Part shown: one piece after another, positions 9,948 through 22,140 of the stretch
How the letters are laid out: each line of letters opens with the position of its first letter
Position numbering within the stretch: the stretch's first letter is position 1
Source of the DNA: Pyxicephalus adspersus
Lineage: Eukaryota; Chordata; Amphibia; Anura; Pyxicephalidae
NCBI RefSeq assembly: GCF_032062135.1
Contig: NC_092862.1
Span: 92,517,540 to 92,581,539 of the forward strand
DNA length: 64,000 nt
Direction: 5' to 3'
Position numbers and translations under genes: made by a program
The notes under the pieces: model-generated
The model's input: the letters and a program-made list of their open reading frames with translations, nothing else
Database searches by the model: none
Told to the model about the DNA's origin: nothing

Positions 9948-10950
9948 GTAAGCTTGATTTTTCAGAATGTTTTCTGTTCTCACAAATTTATATACCCAAT
10001 AAAGCCCAGCTCACTGTTCTTATTTTATGCTCACAACATCAGCAGGAGTATGAAATTAGCAGGTATTGGAGAAAGTAACACCAGTATATCAAGCAGTGAG
10101 CAATAGGGAGCCCTACACTAGTAAGCGGGGATCAAAATGTTCTGGTTGCAGCTTTTTAGCCCTACATCTGTATAGCTGTTAAAAATGTTGGTAAGTATTT
10201 GTAAATGTTTGACTGGGATTTATGGCGGTAAAATAGATGTCATTGTTCCGGGATATGTGTAAAATGCAGCAAAAAATGTACATCTGGGCAAAAATAAAAA
10301 AAACATATGCTGCAGTACATGAACATTTACCCTTGTTTTATCCTTTTAAAGAGAAATGAACCTGTTCATGTGCTAGAAATGCTGTTGTTATACTTCTGGG
10401 CTCAGACACCACAAGCTTTTTTCTCATCTGAACTTGTCAGTCCTGTTTTAAGAGATATTGTTTTACAGCCCAGTATCAGAACTTGGAAGTCTTTCTAAGA
10501 TAACACAGCATTGGACAAAAGACAATTTGTGACGTGTTCATTGGGTTTAATAATGATATGTCTACCAAAATGCTAAATAGTAGTTAATCATAACGTTAGC
10601 TGTTTCTTCGTTATTTTTGTTTTCCCATTAAGGTCATTTAGAATAAGAGTTTTAATGTCCTACACTGCACCAAATGAGAACACTTCTGCTAAAAGTGAAA
10701 GTATTTTTGTTTTGAGGTCTTTCTCCCCATTGCGAAAATTCTATTTGTTTTCTGCTTTTTCATTTGCAAAGATTCTTCTCCGATTTGCAATATGGGACAC
10801 TGGTCATGTGGTGTTTATACTATTGGATTGGTCATTCTGATGATTATGGTATGCGTAGGTGTTAGTTATGGTTATTGCTTACCAGTTGGCAAGGTAATAT
10901 TAACAAGGAGGTGGGACCAGAATCAACTGCTTGATGTGTCCAAATATTAA

Positions 10951-11676
10951 CCTCCTGGGCGTTTCACTGATGTCTGGATTTCTGTACCAAAAGCAGTACA
11001 CTGTTTTTCATTAAAAAAAAAAAAAAAAAAAAAAATATATATTCTAGACATGTAACTTACCGAAATATGTCCAAACAAGGGTTTAGTAGATAACCTGAAT
11101 ATAATAAAGTTTGAAACACAGAATCCTGTAAAAAAAAAATTACTTTAATAAAAAAATAAAATAAAAAACACAAACATCTGCTTAAACAGGAATGCATAAA
11201 TAAATGAAAAATACTGAAAATGCAATAATTCTGTATACTGTATAGTACTATATTTTTCTAAAACACTTTCCTAGTGTGGTAAATTTTAAAACAACGTCAC
11301 ATACCTATAGACAAAACCACATAAATATATTTTGTATTATTTTGGATTAGATTGGATACAGGACTTTGTATTGAATCCAATACAAAATATTTTGAATTTT
11401 GCATGCACCAACGTCATCAGGAAATATGTCCAAAATGTATTAAATTTAATAATCTTAAAAAAAAAAACAGTTTATAAAATAATGTAACTGTACAGTAGCT
11501 TATATAATATATATATATAATAAAATTATATATATAATATTTGAAGAATTATTTGTATTGGACTCAATGGAGCAATGTTGTATGACAATCAGATTGCACT
11601 GTAACGCTTGTTTCCCTTTTTAGCTTTCAGCAACTTTTCTTACCCCGATCCAGGCTTGGGGTAATCGCCCAGGTGG
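10951..11676. mobile_element. TTAA-flanked non-autonomous DNA transposon, AT-rich
   Basis: TTAA at 10947-10950 and 11677-11680 bracket inverted ends 'cctcctgggcg' and (inverted) 'ccacctgggcg'. The subterminal 'gtaccaaaagcagtac' resembles the 'gtaccaaaagcggtaac' of the element at 3567. The interior is extremely AT-rich, with an A-run at 11011-11035 and (TA)n near 11500-11540, and encodes nothing. piggyBac or Kolobok type is inferred from the TTAA duplication. It lies in the large GOLGA4 intron 9948-14131, which is otherwise unremarkable outside the listed repeats. Confidence 0.75.
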
Positions 11677-12800
11677 TTAAAAAAATGTTTGGATACGAAA
11701 ATTCTAGTAGTATATTAAATCCTTTTAAATACAAACCTACCCATTTACATCCATTTACAAAGCCCATGGCATTGCGGCTAGTTGCTGTGATGTCACCATG
11801 AAATGTAGACCTATAGTTAAAACCCGAAAGACAATTCACAACAGTTTTATGTCAAGTAGATTTGATTTTTTTTTTTTTAATAAATTGTTTTTTGTAATGC
11901 TTATAATATTATTATTTCTTTACTTAAAAAAGTTAATATAGGGGCCCTCATCTTGAGTGACTTTAAGATTTGATTGTCTTGTATTATGCAGCTTATCTGA
12001 CATAGACAACAGCTGTCAAATTTACATTTTAATCAATGTTAACATACTTTTATTTATAATCAAAGTTTAAAATATGTGTACTCGTGCAACCATTGGTGCA
12101 CATATAAATGCTTCTCTTTATACACATTGGTGATGTATGCAAGCTAGTTGTATTGAACACTTTGCTACTGACAAATTTTTATGACTGCCCTCACTTGTTC
12201 ATATCTTTATAGGTCAGACATAAACATGTCCTACTTTGAAATGTGTGGCACTCATCTGGTAATCAGGCCTATACATGTGAATGTGGAAAGAATGAGGAAG
12301 AATTTGTACTGGGTTCTAACATTGTTTTGGACTGCTCAGAATATTTGTTCATAACTAGTTTTTACATTATCTCCTTCAACTAGATTTTTCCTGTAATGGA
12401 GAAGGCATTTTGACACTAATCCAAGTAGCTTCCTTGATTCTAATGAGTGTTATACCCCAGCATGTGTAGCCACAGTTAAACATGCTATTTAAATCTAATC
12501 AGTGTGAGGGTAAGATTTGGATTTAGCACCCTGGTTCTATAAAGTTAGAGATGCCTGATCATTCTTAAAATTACTTGGCCTAAAGCATTCCCTGTTAGAC
12601 AGCTGGGGTAAAGGTGGATGTCCTTAGCTTGTTGAGAGATAGTTGTTTAAGTTAGCCATAAATGTGCCCCTTATTTACCTACACTGTTCAATGTGGGGAC
12701 ATTATTTCGTTAATTAGGTTGTTTTCGTCTCCAATGTGCAGGTTTTTTTAAAATTCCTAACTACATTGGATGCCAGGCTCATTTGTGTGTGTTTGAATTG

Positions 12801-13591
12801 TACACTCACCAGTAGCAGACTGGATTCCTTTTGCCTCAGAACTTCTGTAATTTCTTGTGACATAGATTCAATAAGGTGCTAGAAACAGATTGCAGATTTG
12901 TCGACTTAACACACATCCAAAATGTGCCCTGTTGGATTTAGGCCTGGTGACTGTGCATACAAAGCATTGTTTGAAATACTATTAATACAAGGCAGGATGG
13001 TCTATGCTTTTATGTTGTTGATGCCAAAATCTAAACCTACCTTTCCCATATCACAGCTTAAATGTAGGCTTATCATACCAGGCAATGTTTATCTCTTTTT
13101 TTCTTGTTCAAATTGGCAAGCCTCAAGCATTTAGTCTCAGCTGACGGAGTGGCATCTGGTGTGGTCTGCTGCTGCTTGTAGCTCATGTGCTTGGTTTGCA
13201 AGGTTTGAGGTGTTGTGCATTCAGAACTGTTATTTTGCAGTTGTAATAAGTGTTTTTTTTTAGTTACTTTTGTCTTTGTGTCAGCTTGAACCAATATGGT
13301 GAATACCATTATTCTCATCAGACCTCTGACAACAACACTGCATTTTTGCCCAGAAAACCGCTGCTCGCTAAACATGTATTACTTTGCTGGACTGTGTGAC
13401 TCTGTAAACCCTTGAGATGGCTGTCTGTAAAAATTACAGCAGATCAGCAGTTTCTAAAATACTGAGACCACAATGTCTTCATGCATAAGTATCTTGAGTT
13501 TCTGCCATGTGATTTGTGATTGGCTGATTAGGTATTTGAATTAACAAGCTATTGAACAGGTGTACCTAATAAGGTGGCTAGTGAGTGTATA
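12801..13591 (-). mobile_element. Degraded Tc1-like transposon
   Basis: The ends 'tacactcaccagtag' (12801) and 'aggtgtacctaataaggtgg..ctagtgagtgta' (to 13591) are the recognisable termini of a Tc1-like family common in fish and frogs. Read on the minus strand, the interior retains diverged transposase sequence; for example 13390-13480 inverted gives a 'tttcagaaactgctgatct'-like stretch. The transposase is internally deleted (the element is 0.8 kb against about 1.2-1.3 kb for this type) and full of stops. It lies in a GOLGA4 intron. Confidence 0.78.
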
Positions 13592-13801
13592 AGCTTCTGC
13601 CTCACAGTAGGTCAATGAATTCCATGACCTAGACACACAAAAACATTTCACAGACATTTAAACTAGATATTTTTTTGTGAATTGTCAAAATCATTGCACA
13701 ACATCTAGGTATCATATAAAAAAAAAAAAATAGTACTAACTCACCATTTCTAATTTTTAAAGCTTATGACACATATTTAACATGTTCATAAAAATCTCTG
13801 A

Positions 13802-14045
13802 CAGTGTTTCTTGACTTTTTGGAACCCCCCTTCTATAAGTACTATATCCACAGCTTAGAGAATATTAGTGTGGTGGTCAGTTGGAAGAATGCCTCCTAAA
13901 TTTCTTGCCAGTAGGAAGAATTGTCACCCTTACTGATAGCCAAAAGCAACATGGTATCTGTTGAACTGACCTGGGAGGCACACAAAGTGCTCATTGCTCA
14001 AGGAACCTCTAGCAACCTCTGGAGGAACCCTGGTTAAGAAACACG
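13802..14045. mobile_element. hAT MITE, 'cagtgtttcttgac' family
   Basis: It starts 'cagtgtttcttgacttttt' and ends 'ctggttaagaaacac', an imperfect hAT-type terminal inverted repeat. Internal words 'tccacagcttag', 'attagtgtggtggtcag', 'ggaagaatgcc' and 'ttactgatagccaaaa' are shared with copies at 38780, 50591 (inverted) and 53245. The flanking 8-mers 'atctctga' and 'gtctataa' agree at 5 of 8 positions, consistent with an old duplication. It ends about 90 bases upstream of the alternative GOLGA4 terminal exon. Confidence 0.75.
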
Positions 14046-14131
14046 TCTATAAACCATATAATATTACTAAGATTACTAACTTTCTGTGTCTCCATTAACC
14101 ACACTAAGCTCTTTTCTCCCTGGCTTTGTAG

Positions 14132-14188
14132 TTTACATCTCCTCGAAGTGGTATCTTCTGAGTCAGTCCAAGCTTAGTTAGCATGCCG
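14132..14188 (+). CDS. GOLGA4: GOLGA4 alternative C-terminal exon (FTSPRSGIF)
   Basis: A 57-base cassette has acceptor 'ggctttgtag' and donor 'CCGgtgagt'. In the frame set by the preceding exon it encodes FTSPRSGIF and then TGA at 14159-14161. The remaining 27 bases (14162-14188) would be 3' UTR when the exon is included. Human golgin-245 is known to occur with two C-terminal tails, one ending FTSPRSGIF and one ending SWLRSSS; both tails are encoded here in the same order. Including this exon changes the residues after the GRIP domain and moves the stop codon upstream of the last intron. That leaves an exon junction only 27 bases downstream, too close to be expected to trigger nonsense-mediated decay. 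The functional difference between the tails is not readable from sequence. Confidence 0.93.
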
Positions 14189-16480
14189 GTGAGTTAAGAA
14201 TTATATTTTGTTCTAGTTCTACTCTATGCCCTATAACATTGAGCCTTTTTATAGTTTGCTTGGCTTACTATGTGCCTCTGACGGACATTTTTTTTTTCCA
14301 GAACTTCCTGTTTTTCTTATTTTAATACACTTTTTGTTTGATTCCTTGCCTCTTTTCTGTTCCATTGCAGTCTGTCCATCATTGCCTTGTGTATACTATG
14401 TCATATACACGGTCACCTTTGCATTTATTATTTTATTATTATCTCTTATTGGTATGTTATTTTAGGTTTCTGTGCCTTACACTGCACAACATGGTCACAT
14501 GGTCATGGTAACAATAACACCTTTAGAACATAAAAACAGTTACAAAAAACAACCATGAATGATAAAAAAAAAACACCACCGAGTACATGAGGACGAGAAC
14601 ATAATAATGGAAGGCGTTACTATGCTTTTTATTGAAAGTAAAGAGGCAAAAAAATATGCAAAATGTGTAAAATGCTCATATGACCAAAAAAAAAGATGTG
14701 ATAATCACCGGCAAAGCAAACAAGAAATACATATGATAAACAGCACAGAAACGGTTTGGAAAATATACCTGAGATATTTTTCTGACTTTTTCTTGAAGAT
14801 GAAGATAATCATTTATTAAGAACATACAAATTCGCTAAGGAACTATCACCCAGTAGAAAAAAGGACATTTTTAAAAGGGAATATAGGGGCCATACTGTGT
14901 ATGTTGTGCTGGGATTTGGGTATTCACACTAATATCTAAAAGTCAACCTATGCTTTTGTCATATTACATTTTATAATAATGTGAATGTTTTTTTTTCGTG
15001 GAGCTTGATTGATTTACCAGAGCTTGAACAGTATGCTATTTAGTTCTATCCTGGGCCATGCTTTTATCAATACAGACAGTGAAGTATTATGTGCTAGCTA
15101 GGTGCTAAAATAAAAACTCGTAAATAGAGGTTGCAAATGACAGACAGACAGACAAGTAAACTGAGCATCATATAACGTAAATGTTGAACAAGGGAGTGAA
15201 GATAGCCCTAGAAATACCAATAAATTGCACAAATCACCACCCAGTGCAAAGTCTACATTATCCTTGCAAACATGAGACACAGTAATAGGTTGACTTTTTA
15301 GGGAAACCAAATTAAAAAACTGTATATGTGACAACACTTGGGCCTCACATTGGTATTGGTCCAGGCCCCAGACACCATTATGGTGAGACAGGAGTAACAT
15401 GTGTATCTCCCCTAAATACCAGCTATTAAGGAATTAGAGGTAATGCGAGTGGGAGCTGCAAATGGTGCCTTTCCATTATGAAGCAATCCTGAACTACTGT
15501 AATTAGAGAGATAAAATAATAATTAAAAAAAAATGATATCATGTTCTGTATAAAGAGTGAGCAAACAATCCTATGAAGAAATGCTTGAGTATATATTATA
15601 CATGGAGAGCTGTATTTTGTAGAGAATGCATTTAGGCGCAAACTTAGAGAACACATCAATTTAAAAATTGCCAGGCAAAATCAAATACACTTATGGACTA
15701 ATTTAAAATATACATTCACACAAAATTCACATAACTTTAACTCAGGATTCACAAACTTTAACATCAATTAAAAAAAATGTGCATCCTAGTAAATGTTATT
15801 TAAATATTTTAACTAAAAGTTTTAAAGATACTCCGCTGAAAACATGATTTATGAGATGCAGTTGTTTTGCTTTCTTCTTTGCTTTTCAGCCTGCTCATGA
15901 ATAGTTACATAGTAAATATTAGGTCTTTATACAGTTATCACTCTGAAATTATGTAAACTGCTAACCTAGTTATAAAATGTTCTGTTTTTCTGGTTGTGTT
16001 GTGGTCCTGTCTTTGAATACTTTCAGAATCGCTGACCCAGAATGAGTATACAGCTAAAGTGTCCGGCTAATTGTTGCACCGCTCACCTCGCGGTAATCTG
16101 CATGCTTGTTTCAGGAGTGTGACAAAAACAAAAAAATCAGCTTCACACCTAAACAATTTTTAAGCATTTCAAGAATAGGTATATTTAATAATTGATCATT
16201 TTTTCTCAATTTAAGATATTAGGTAGGGATGGTGATTATAATTGAACTGCATTGCTTTGCAACGGAGCCAGTGAAGCACACCACATTTTTGTAATAGAAA
16301 AAAGATTCTTGTGTATTTTTTTGTGCTTTTCAGGGGTGTGTTGGCAGCCCATACATTCAAGACCAAAACCTCATATTAAAACATAAAGATAAACTGGTTA
16401 AGAAATGATGAGTAAATTATTTGTCAACATTGCTAACGATTCTAACTTTTTTTCCCCCTCTTTTCCCTTTTTTTTTGCAG
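14189..16480 (+). other. GOLGA4: Last GOLGA4 intron
   Basis: This 2.3-kb intron separates the two alternative terminal exons. It is AT-rich. A short block near 15120-15150 ('aaatagaggttgcaaatgac') matches the 3' region of the L2/CR1-group LINE seen at 7550-7590 and is a small fragment of that family. The region ends in a long pyrimidine tract ('tttttttccccctcttttcc') that makes a strong acceptor. I see nothing else in it. Confidence 0.7.
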
Positions 16481-16504
16481 TCCTGGTTGAGATCTTCCTC
16501 CTAA
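16481..16504 (+). CDS. GOLGA4: GOLGA4 terminal exon, coding part (SWLRSSS)
   Basis: After a strong polypyrimidine acceptor ending 'ttttttgcag', the exon encodes SWLRSSS followed by TAA at 16502-16504. Joined directly to 9861-9947 it gives the second known golgin-245 C-terminus, EREDARPV-SWLRSSS. When the 14132 exon is included these codons are untranslated. The match of both alternative tails to the mammalian gene is the strongest single argument for GOLGA4 over any other GRIP-domain golgin. Confidence 0.95.
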   Translation, partial: SWLRSSS

Positions 16505-18837
16505 TGCTGCTTTGAAGACATTGCTTCCACTAGATTTGTCAGCATTGAATTCTTACCACTGATGGAATGAAATGAAAGCCAAATCTAATACGTTTAACAA
16601 TCAAAAACTTTTACCATTAACTGCCTTGGGTAAAGCTGACACTACATAGTGACCATTTTGTCACTATTTTTTTATCATCTTCTTATAAAAGGAGTTTTTT
16701 GTACATTGGTACAATAACTATTTTAAAATGGACAAAATAATTTATTATGTATTAGAACTGGTTTATTTAATGTGACTTGCATAACAAGTAAGCACTTCCA
16801 TTAAAAAAAAAAAGACAAGTGCTTCAAGGAATCATGTTACCGTTGCTAACTTAATAATGTCTATTATGTGCATAATCAGCGGCACTTTAACTGGGTGCAT
16901 ATACCTTTTGATTCATGGTAAAACAACTTCTGATTTAAGGATTCCACACATGCTATATGTGGATAATAAAGTAGTTATGCAGTTTTGGAAGTTATGCTCA
17001 AAAAAGCATGCAGAGGACATTTTTTTTAAGTGATTTACCAGATCAACATGTCCTTTTCTGCAATTTGTCTGTGTGAAGGTGGCCATGGAAGCAAGGTCTT
17101 CCTCATATCGAAATAGTAAGACGCACAGTAGTGATATCCCCACATCTCAATCAGCCTGATAGCAGTATTTTGTTAGACCCACACTGCAGATAAACAGCTG
17201 TGTGTCTGTAGGTACAGGAATGTCTGGGAAATTTTCTATACAAGGAATTACACTACTGTTTTTTAGGAGAATATCAGGACAAAAAGATACATTTTTCAGG
17301 GTACTGCTTAAGCACAATTAACATTTATACATGCTCCCTATAACATAGCAAATCTTTCCCTGTATGAGTTTAGATCCCCTTTACGTTGCAACACTCCATC
17401 TTCTCACATTTCATAACACATCCCACTCTTTGGTTTGCTAACATAAAAAAGCATGTGTTTTTGAGTGTAGGAAATTGCCACTTGTTCTGCAAATTAAGAT
17501 TTTCATATAAACCCTTCCTAATTTTGCAGATCTTTGAGCTTTTCAGAATATTTTTTGAACAATAAAGACTGTAAGCATGTGTAAGCATGTCTGCTGTATT
17601 ATGCACTTATAGACATTACCAGCTTAGCAAAGGGGACATATTTGTTTAACCCCTGCCAAAAATGTTTTTATTTGAGGGAAATTGAGGCAATGAGTATATA
17701 TTTACCCACCACAATAATAGCTGTACTGTTTACCTACAATTTTGGTGTTAGGCTACGGTGGGCCACATCAAATTCAGAACTATCTGAATGGTTTTGCACT
17801 TTTATTTTCACATCAGGCCTGCAAAGATAAGAAGCATTTCGTCTGCCCCCATCACCCCTCACCTGTCACCAACATTTATTTTGTCTAATACTAAAAACAT
17901 GAACACTATCAGACTTTTTTTAGAGCCCAACAAAACCCAAAATGGACCAGTGCAAATCTAAAAGCAATCAATTGCAAATTATCTTTGATACTGAACATTA
18001 CAAATTCCAAGACCGATTGTGTAGCTGTGATGCTGTTTGACCCCCTGCTGTTTTTTATTTTTTTTGTGAACAGATTGTGGTCAGGCAATAGGTCACTGTC
18101 TACTTCCTATGTATCCCTCCTACTATGAAGTCCCACCCTCTCATGTAGTTACATGTTTTCCACTGTAGTCTTTCATCTGTTTTGCCTACTGTGAGTGTCT
18201 CATGACAGCCTCACACTTGTTGAATTCAGAGATGGGGGTGGTGGTATGTGATGTATGCACAGTGTAGGCACATTTTCCCCTAAAGGAGGCTTTCTGTCCT
18301 TCACTTTTCTTCTAAATATTCTTCTTTATACTCTATAATATTCACATATCACCTGCCTGCTGTTAGAATTTGTCTTGGTCAATTTTGGTTTTCGTTAAAC
18401 TCTAAAGAAGAACCTAACTAAGCACTATCTTTATCCTAACTTATCTCAAGATATAAACTTTGTGCAATATCAAGAAACCTGCAAATCTTTATGTGGTAAA
18501 AACTTGCTGTTTAAGTGATCAATGTGGTTTTAACAGCGGTGTGTGGCAGAGTCATAAAACTGGTCATAAAACCAGTACTAAAAAAAAAAAAAAAAAAAAA
18601 AATCCCATTTTAAGCTATTAGGAGTTGGTGTTCTGTATCGGACATAGTTCTGCAGTGTAAGGGCACAATATGGCTCACACTGACCACCAGTGATCTTAAA
18701 AGTGGTCTTAAAGTTAACCTGTGACAACCATAGGCAATTCAAACTACATACAATGTAAAATTGTATAATCATAATTTACTAAATGGAAACAATTAGAAGA
18801 TCCATGATGATGTACCTGATGTTATAACAATAATAAT

Positions 18838-18841
18838 AATA

Positions 18842-18873
<32 letters not shown>
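18838..18873. repeat. (AT)n microsatellite
   Basis: An AAT-type stretch passes into about 14 AT dinucleotides within the probable GOLGA4 3' UTR. Confidence 0.9.
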
Positions 18874-18874
<1 letters not shown>

Positions 18875-20169
18875 CATTTCTTCGGAAAAGTTGAGCTTGG
18901 ACTCGCTCACTCCCAACTGGTAAAAACCTTCCTGTTTGTCAGTTATGTTGCTTATTATATTACTGGACCAGCAGGATAGTATGCGAGTTTGGAGGGGGCA
19001 ATCAATGCTTGACATTTACAGTAGTATTAGGTTCATTATTTCAGCTGACTTTATCTTTGTATCTTCTGAAAAAAAAAGGAAAATAACATCTATTAATGCA
19101 TTTTTTAAAAGAATAATATGTTGAATAGTGCAGGTTTGTTACTAGTTTACCTTTAAAGAAGGATGTGCAAATATTATAAATGGGATCTGATCTAGAAGAT
19201 CAGTTAATTGGGGTCTATGTCAGACTGGGTCGTTTGTTGATGACAATAAATAGGGATATGCAAAGCCCAGTAACTCTCCAGATATTGGTTTACTATATAG
19301 GTGCAGCTTTTTTTTTTTGGTTCATATAGAGGGGTAACTTTTTTGTCAAGGTTTTATTCCAATATGTTACCCCCACTACAGAGATTTTTCCATTGTCTAT
19401 ATGGGAATATTTGTCACTACAGCAGGAAGGCGTAGACAATAAAACATTCTAACCTTCCTCACTGTGTGTTTTGTTTTTCTTTTTGGGAGATTTCCTCTCC
19501 ATTCCTGTTTAATTAGGAAATGTGAGTGGTGGGGAAGTTCTCCTCAATAGAAATGCAAGTTACAGTAAAACCCTGACAGAGGCATGGCATATTCCACGGT
19601 AAATAGTTTGGCTGGATTTGGGCTTTAAAAAGGCTCACCAGTTGCAGTGGGTTCTGCATATTGTGCTTATTGTTCGGTTTTTATGAAAGCACACAATGTT
19701 TAATGTACACTATGCATAGCTGTATAAAAGCAGGTAAAATGCACTGTACTTGTAACCTTCTAACTGCCTGCACCCCCTGTAATAGCCAACAGGAGCAGCC
19801 TGCTTAAGAACTATTCCCATTTTCTGACAACATGCCCACATTTCAGATTATTTGAGTTCATAGAATGTGTTTTCTTTATATTTAGCTGCATTTTAAACCT
19901 GTGGTTTTCATTCTGTGTGAATTTTTTTGTGCAATACTGTAGCAGGGGATGATTCACAATAATCTATAGTATGTTTGTTTTTCTTTTTTGTCTTTGGTGT
20001 GCTTATCTTCCCTTTCATCTACCAATATTTGATTTGCTTTGCTATGGGCCAGTTCTTCAAACTTTCATCTATGATGAAAGATTCTAAATCAGAGTAACTC
20101 ATTGGGTTCCTCTTAGCTTTTGTACGTATATTTTCCAGGTTCAATATAAACTGTACATTGTAAATAGTC

Positions 20170-20175
20170 AATAAA
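20170..20175 (+). terminator. GOLGA4: Candidate GOLGA4 polyadenylation signal
   Basis: A canonical AATAAA in 'gtaaatagtcaataaaagaa' is followed 20 to 50 bases later by the T/G-rich 'ctgttttgtgatgg', the expected arrangement. I take this as the most likely distal site. Confidence 0.6.
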
Positions 20176-20557
20176 AGAATGTATTATAATGCTGTTTTGT
20201 GATGGCCTCGATGTTAATCTTAAAAATGGAGGAAAATTAAATTTTATTTACTAAATATATTTCGTTTGGTAATTAATCTCCTTCATTTATTTTGAATGGT
20301 ATTCATTACACAGCTTTTTTTTCCCCCCAAGGAAGACTTAGTGTATATATTTTCTGTGCAATAAGAATATTCACAAGTAAGTGAAGTTACATGCAATCTT
20401 TACAATTGTTGTAGACCAGACGTCACAAAATACATTGCAATTACTGAATATTTGTATTGCATGTTTTTTCATTTATCCTTTTCAAATCTTCAGAACATTA
20501 GTTTTTATCTTGCATGTATTATTCATGCTTTCATCTATTTTGCTGTGGTGCATTGTC

Positions 20558-20563
20558 AATAAA
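20558..20563 (+). terminator. GOLGA4: Alternative GOLGA4 polyadenylation signal
   Basis: A second AATAAA ('cattgtcaataaacttgc') lies 388 bases beyond the preferred site. Its downstream region is A-rich with little T/G, so it is weaker. 20581-20990 is AT-rich with no recognised feature. Confidence 0.4.
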
Positions 20564-20995
20564 CTTGCGAATTAAAAATGAACTAAAAATGTCCAAACCG
20601 ATCACAAATCCTGTAGTATACTTCTATATACTGTATCTATTTAGGATATTGACTTGTCAATTCACAAAAGCAGTGCTAAATTAAACAGTGGCCCCATATT
20701 ACACAGTTCTCAACTCAGAAACCATTGTAGAGGGGGTGGATGCCCCTGTATTGTCTTCAGTAAGCACTCAAAAACAGCCGGTGGTTATTGAAAAGTGCTG
20801 CATGGCCTGGGGAGAAAACTGTTACATAATGTGAAAAGACAAACTGATGTGGATGCAAAATCTGTACATTGAAAACCTTGAAAAACAAGGTTTAAAGTAT
20901 AACAAAAAATCAGTACTATCTAGATAGTCAGTACTTTTTGGATGCTCAGTGTACACTGCCAAGATTTAAAAATGTGTGTGTGCATAAAAAATGTG

Positions 20996-22140
20996 AGGAA
21001 CTAAAGCCCTTTTTTCACAATCACTTCATTTCAGGAGCTCAAAAGTAATTGGACAATTGTTTCAAAGGCTATTTCATGGGCTGGTGTGGGAAATTTAGAC
21101 AACATGCAGTCAAAGGAGCTCTTCATGCAGATGAAACAAGCCATCCTTAAGCTGCAAAAACAGAAAAAACCCATCTGAGAAATTGCTACAATATTAGAAG
21201 TGGCAAGTTTGGTACATCATGAGAAAAAAACAAAGCACTGGTGAACAGTGGTGGATGATCGCAGAATCATTTCCATGGTGAAGAGAAACCCCTTCACAAC
21301 AGCCAACCAAGTGAACAACACTCTCCAGGAAGTAGGCGTATCGATATCCAAGTCAACCATAAAGAGATGACTGCATGAAAGTAAATACAGAGGGTGCAGT
21401 GCAAGGCGCAAGCCATTTATAAGCCTCAAGAATAGAAAGGGTAGATTGGACTTTGCTCAAAAACATCTAAAAAAGCCTGCACAGTTCTGGAAGAACATTC
21501 TTAGAACAGATGAAACCAAGATCAACCTTTACCAGAATTATGGCAAGCAAAAAGTATGGGGAAGGCATGGAACAGCTCATGCTCCAAAGCATGCATGGGC
21601 GTGCATGGCTGCCACTGGCACTGGGACACTAGTGTTTATCGATGATGTGACACAGGTCAGAAGCAGCCGAATGAAATCTGCAGTGTTCAAAGACATACTG
21701 TCTGCTCAAATCCAGCTAAATGCAGTCAAATTGATTGGAAGGCGTTTCATAACATAGATGGACTATGACCACACAGCCAAAGCAACCCAGGAATTTATTA
21801 AAGCAAAGAAATGGAATATTCTTGTATGGCCAAGTCAGTCACCTGATCTGAACCCAACTGAGCATGCATTTCACATGTTGAAGGCTAAACTTCGGCCAGA
21901 AATGCCCACAAACAAACAGCAACTGAAAGACGCTGCAGTAAAGGCCTGGCAGAGCATTTAAAAAGGAGGAAACCCAGCATCTGGTGATGTCTATGAGTTC
22001 AAGACTACAGGCTTGCATTGCCAGCAAAGGGTTTTTAACCAAGTACTAGAAATTAACATTTTTTTTTCAGCTTTTAAATTTGTCCAATTACTTTTGAATC
22101 CCTGAAATGAAAAGATTGTGTAAAAAAGGTTTTAGTTCCT
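20996..22140 (+). mobile_element. Tc1-like transposon, nearly full length but inactive
   Basis: Inverted ends of about 65-75 bases bound the element: 'aggaactaaagccc' at 20996 and, inverted at 22140, 'aggaactaaaacc', both followed inward by a 'tttcaggg/ag..caaaagtaattgg' block. TA (22141-22142) flanks the right side; the left TA has become TG. At 1145 bases the length is close to an intact element. The transposase (about 21130-21961) has 'RTDETKINLY' for the first catalytic Asp, 'MDYDHTAK' for the second and 'SPDLNPTEHAF' carrying the Glu. Upstream helix-turn-helix sequence is present but has stops. In the catalytic core one in-frame TAG at 21755-21757 separates the two halves. The second-Asp motif looks two residues short of the usual D-N-D-P-K-H, giving a D-to-E spacing of 32 rather than 34. 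Confidence 0.92.
21446..21961 (+). pseudogene. Tc1-like transposase catalytic domain, interrupted by one stop
   Basis: A single frame from 21446 to 21961 encodes the DDE/D core of a Tc1-type transposase, which cuts and pastes the element at its inverted ends. The stop at 21755-21757 (TAG, most simply a former CAG) is the only break in this half of the protein. The N-terminal DNA-binding part (about 21130-21445) is in worse condition, with several stops. The two-residue shortening at the second Asp also argues against activity. This is a decayed gene, not a domesticated one. Confidence 0.85.

Larger units (their letters stand above)
16505..20195 (+). other. GOLGA4: GOLGA4 3' untranslated region (end estimated)
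   Basis: No recognised transposon interrupts this 3.7-kb stretch, unlike the flanking DNA, which fits a transcribed and constrained 3' UTR. AATAAA hexamers occur at several places, including about 16966, 17561, 19438 and 20170. The downstream limit is inferred from the hexamer at 20170-20175, which is followed by a T/G-rich stretch. An (AT)n repeat lies at 18845-18873 and an A-run at 18581-18602. Earlier sites could give shorter isoforms. Confidence 0.6.
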
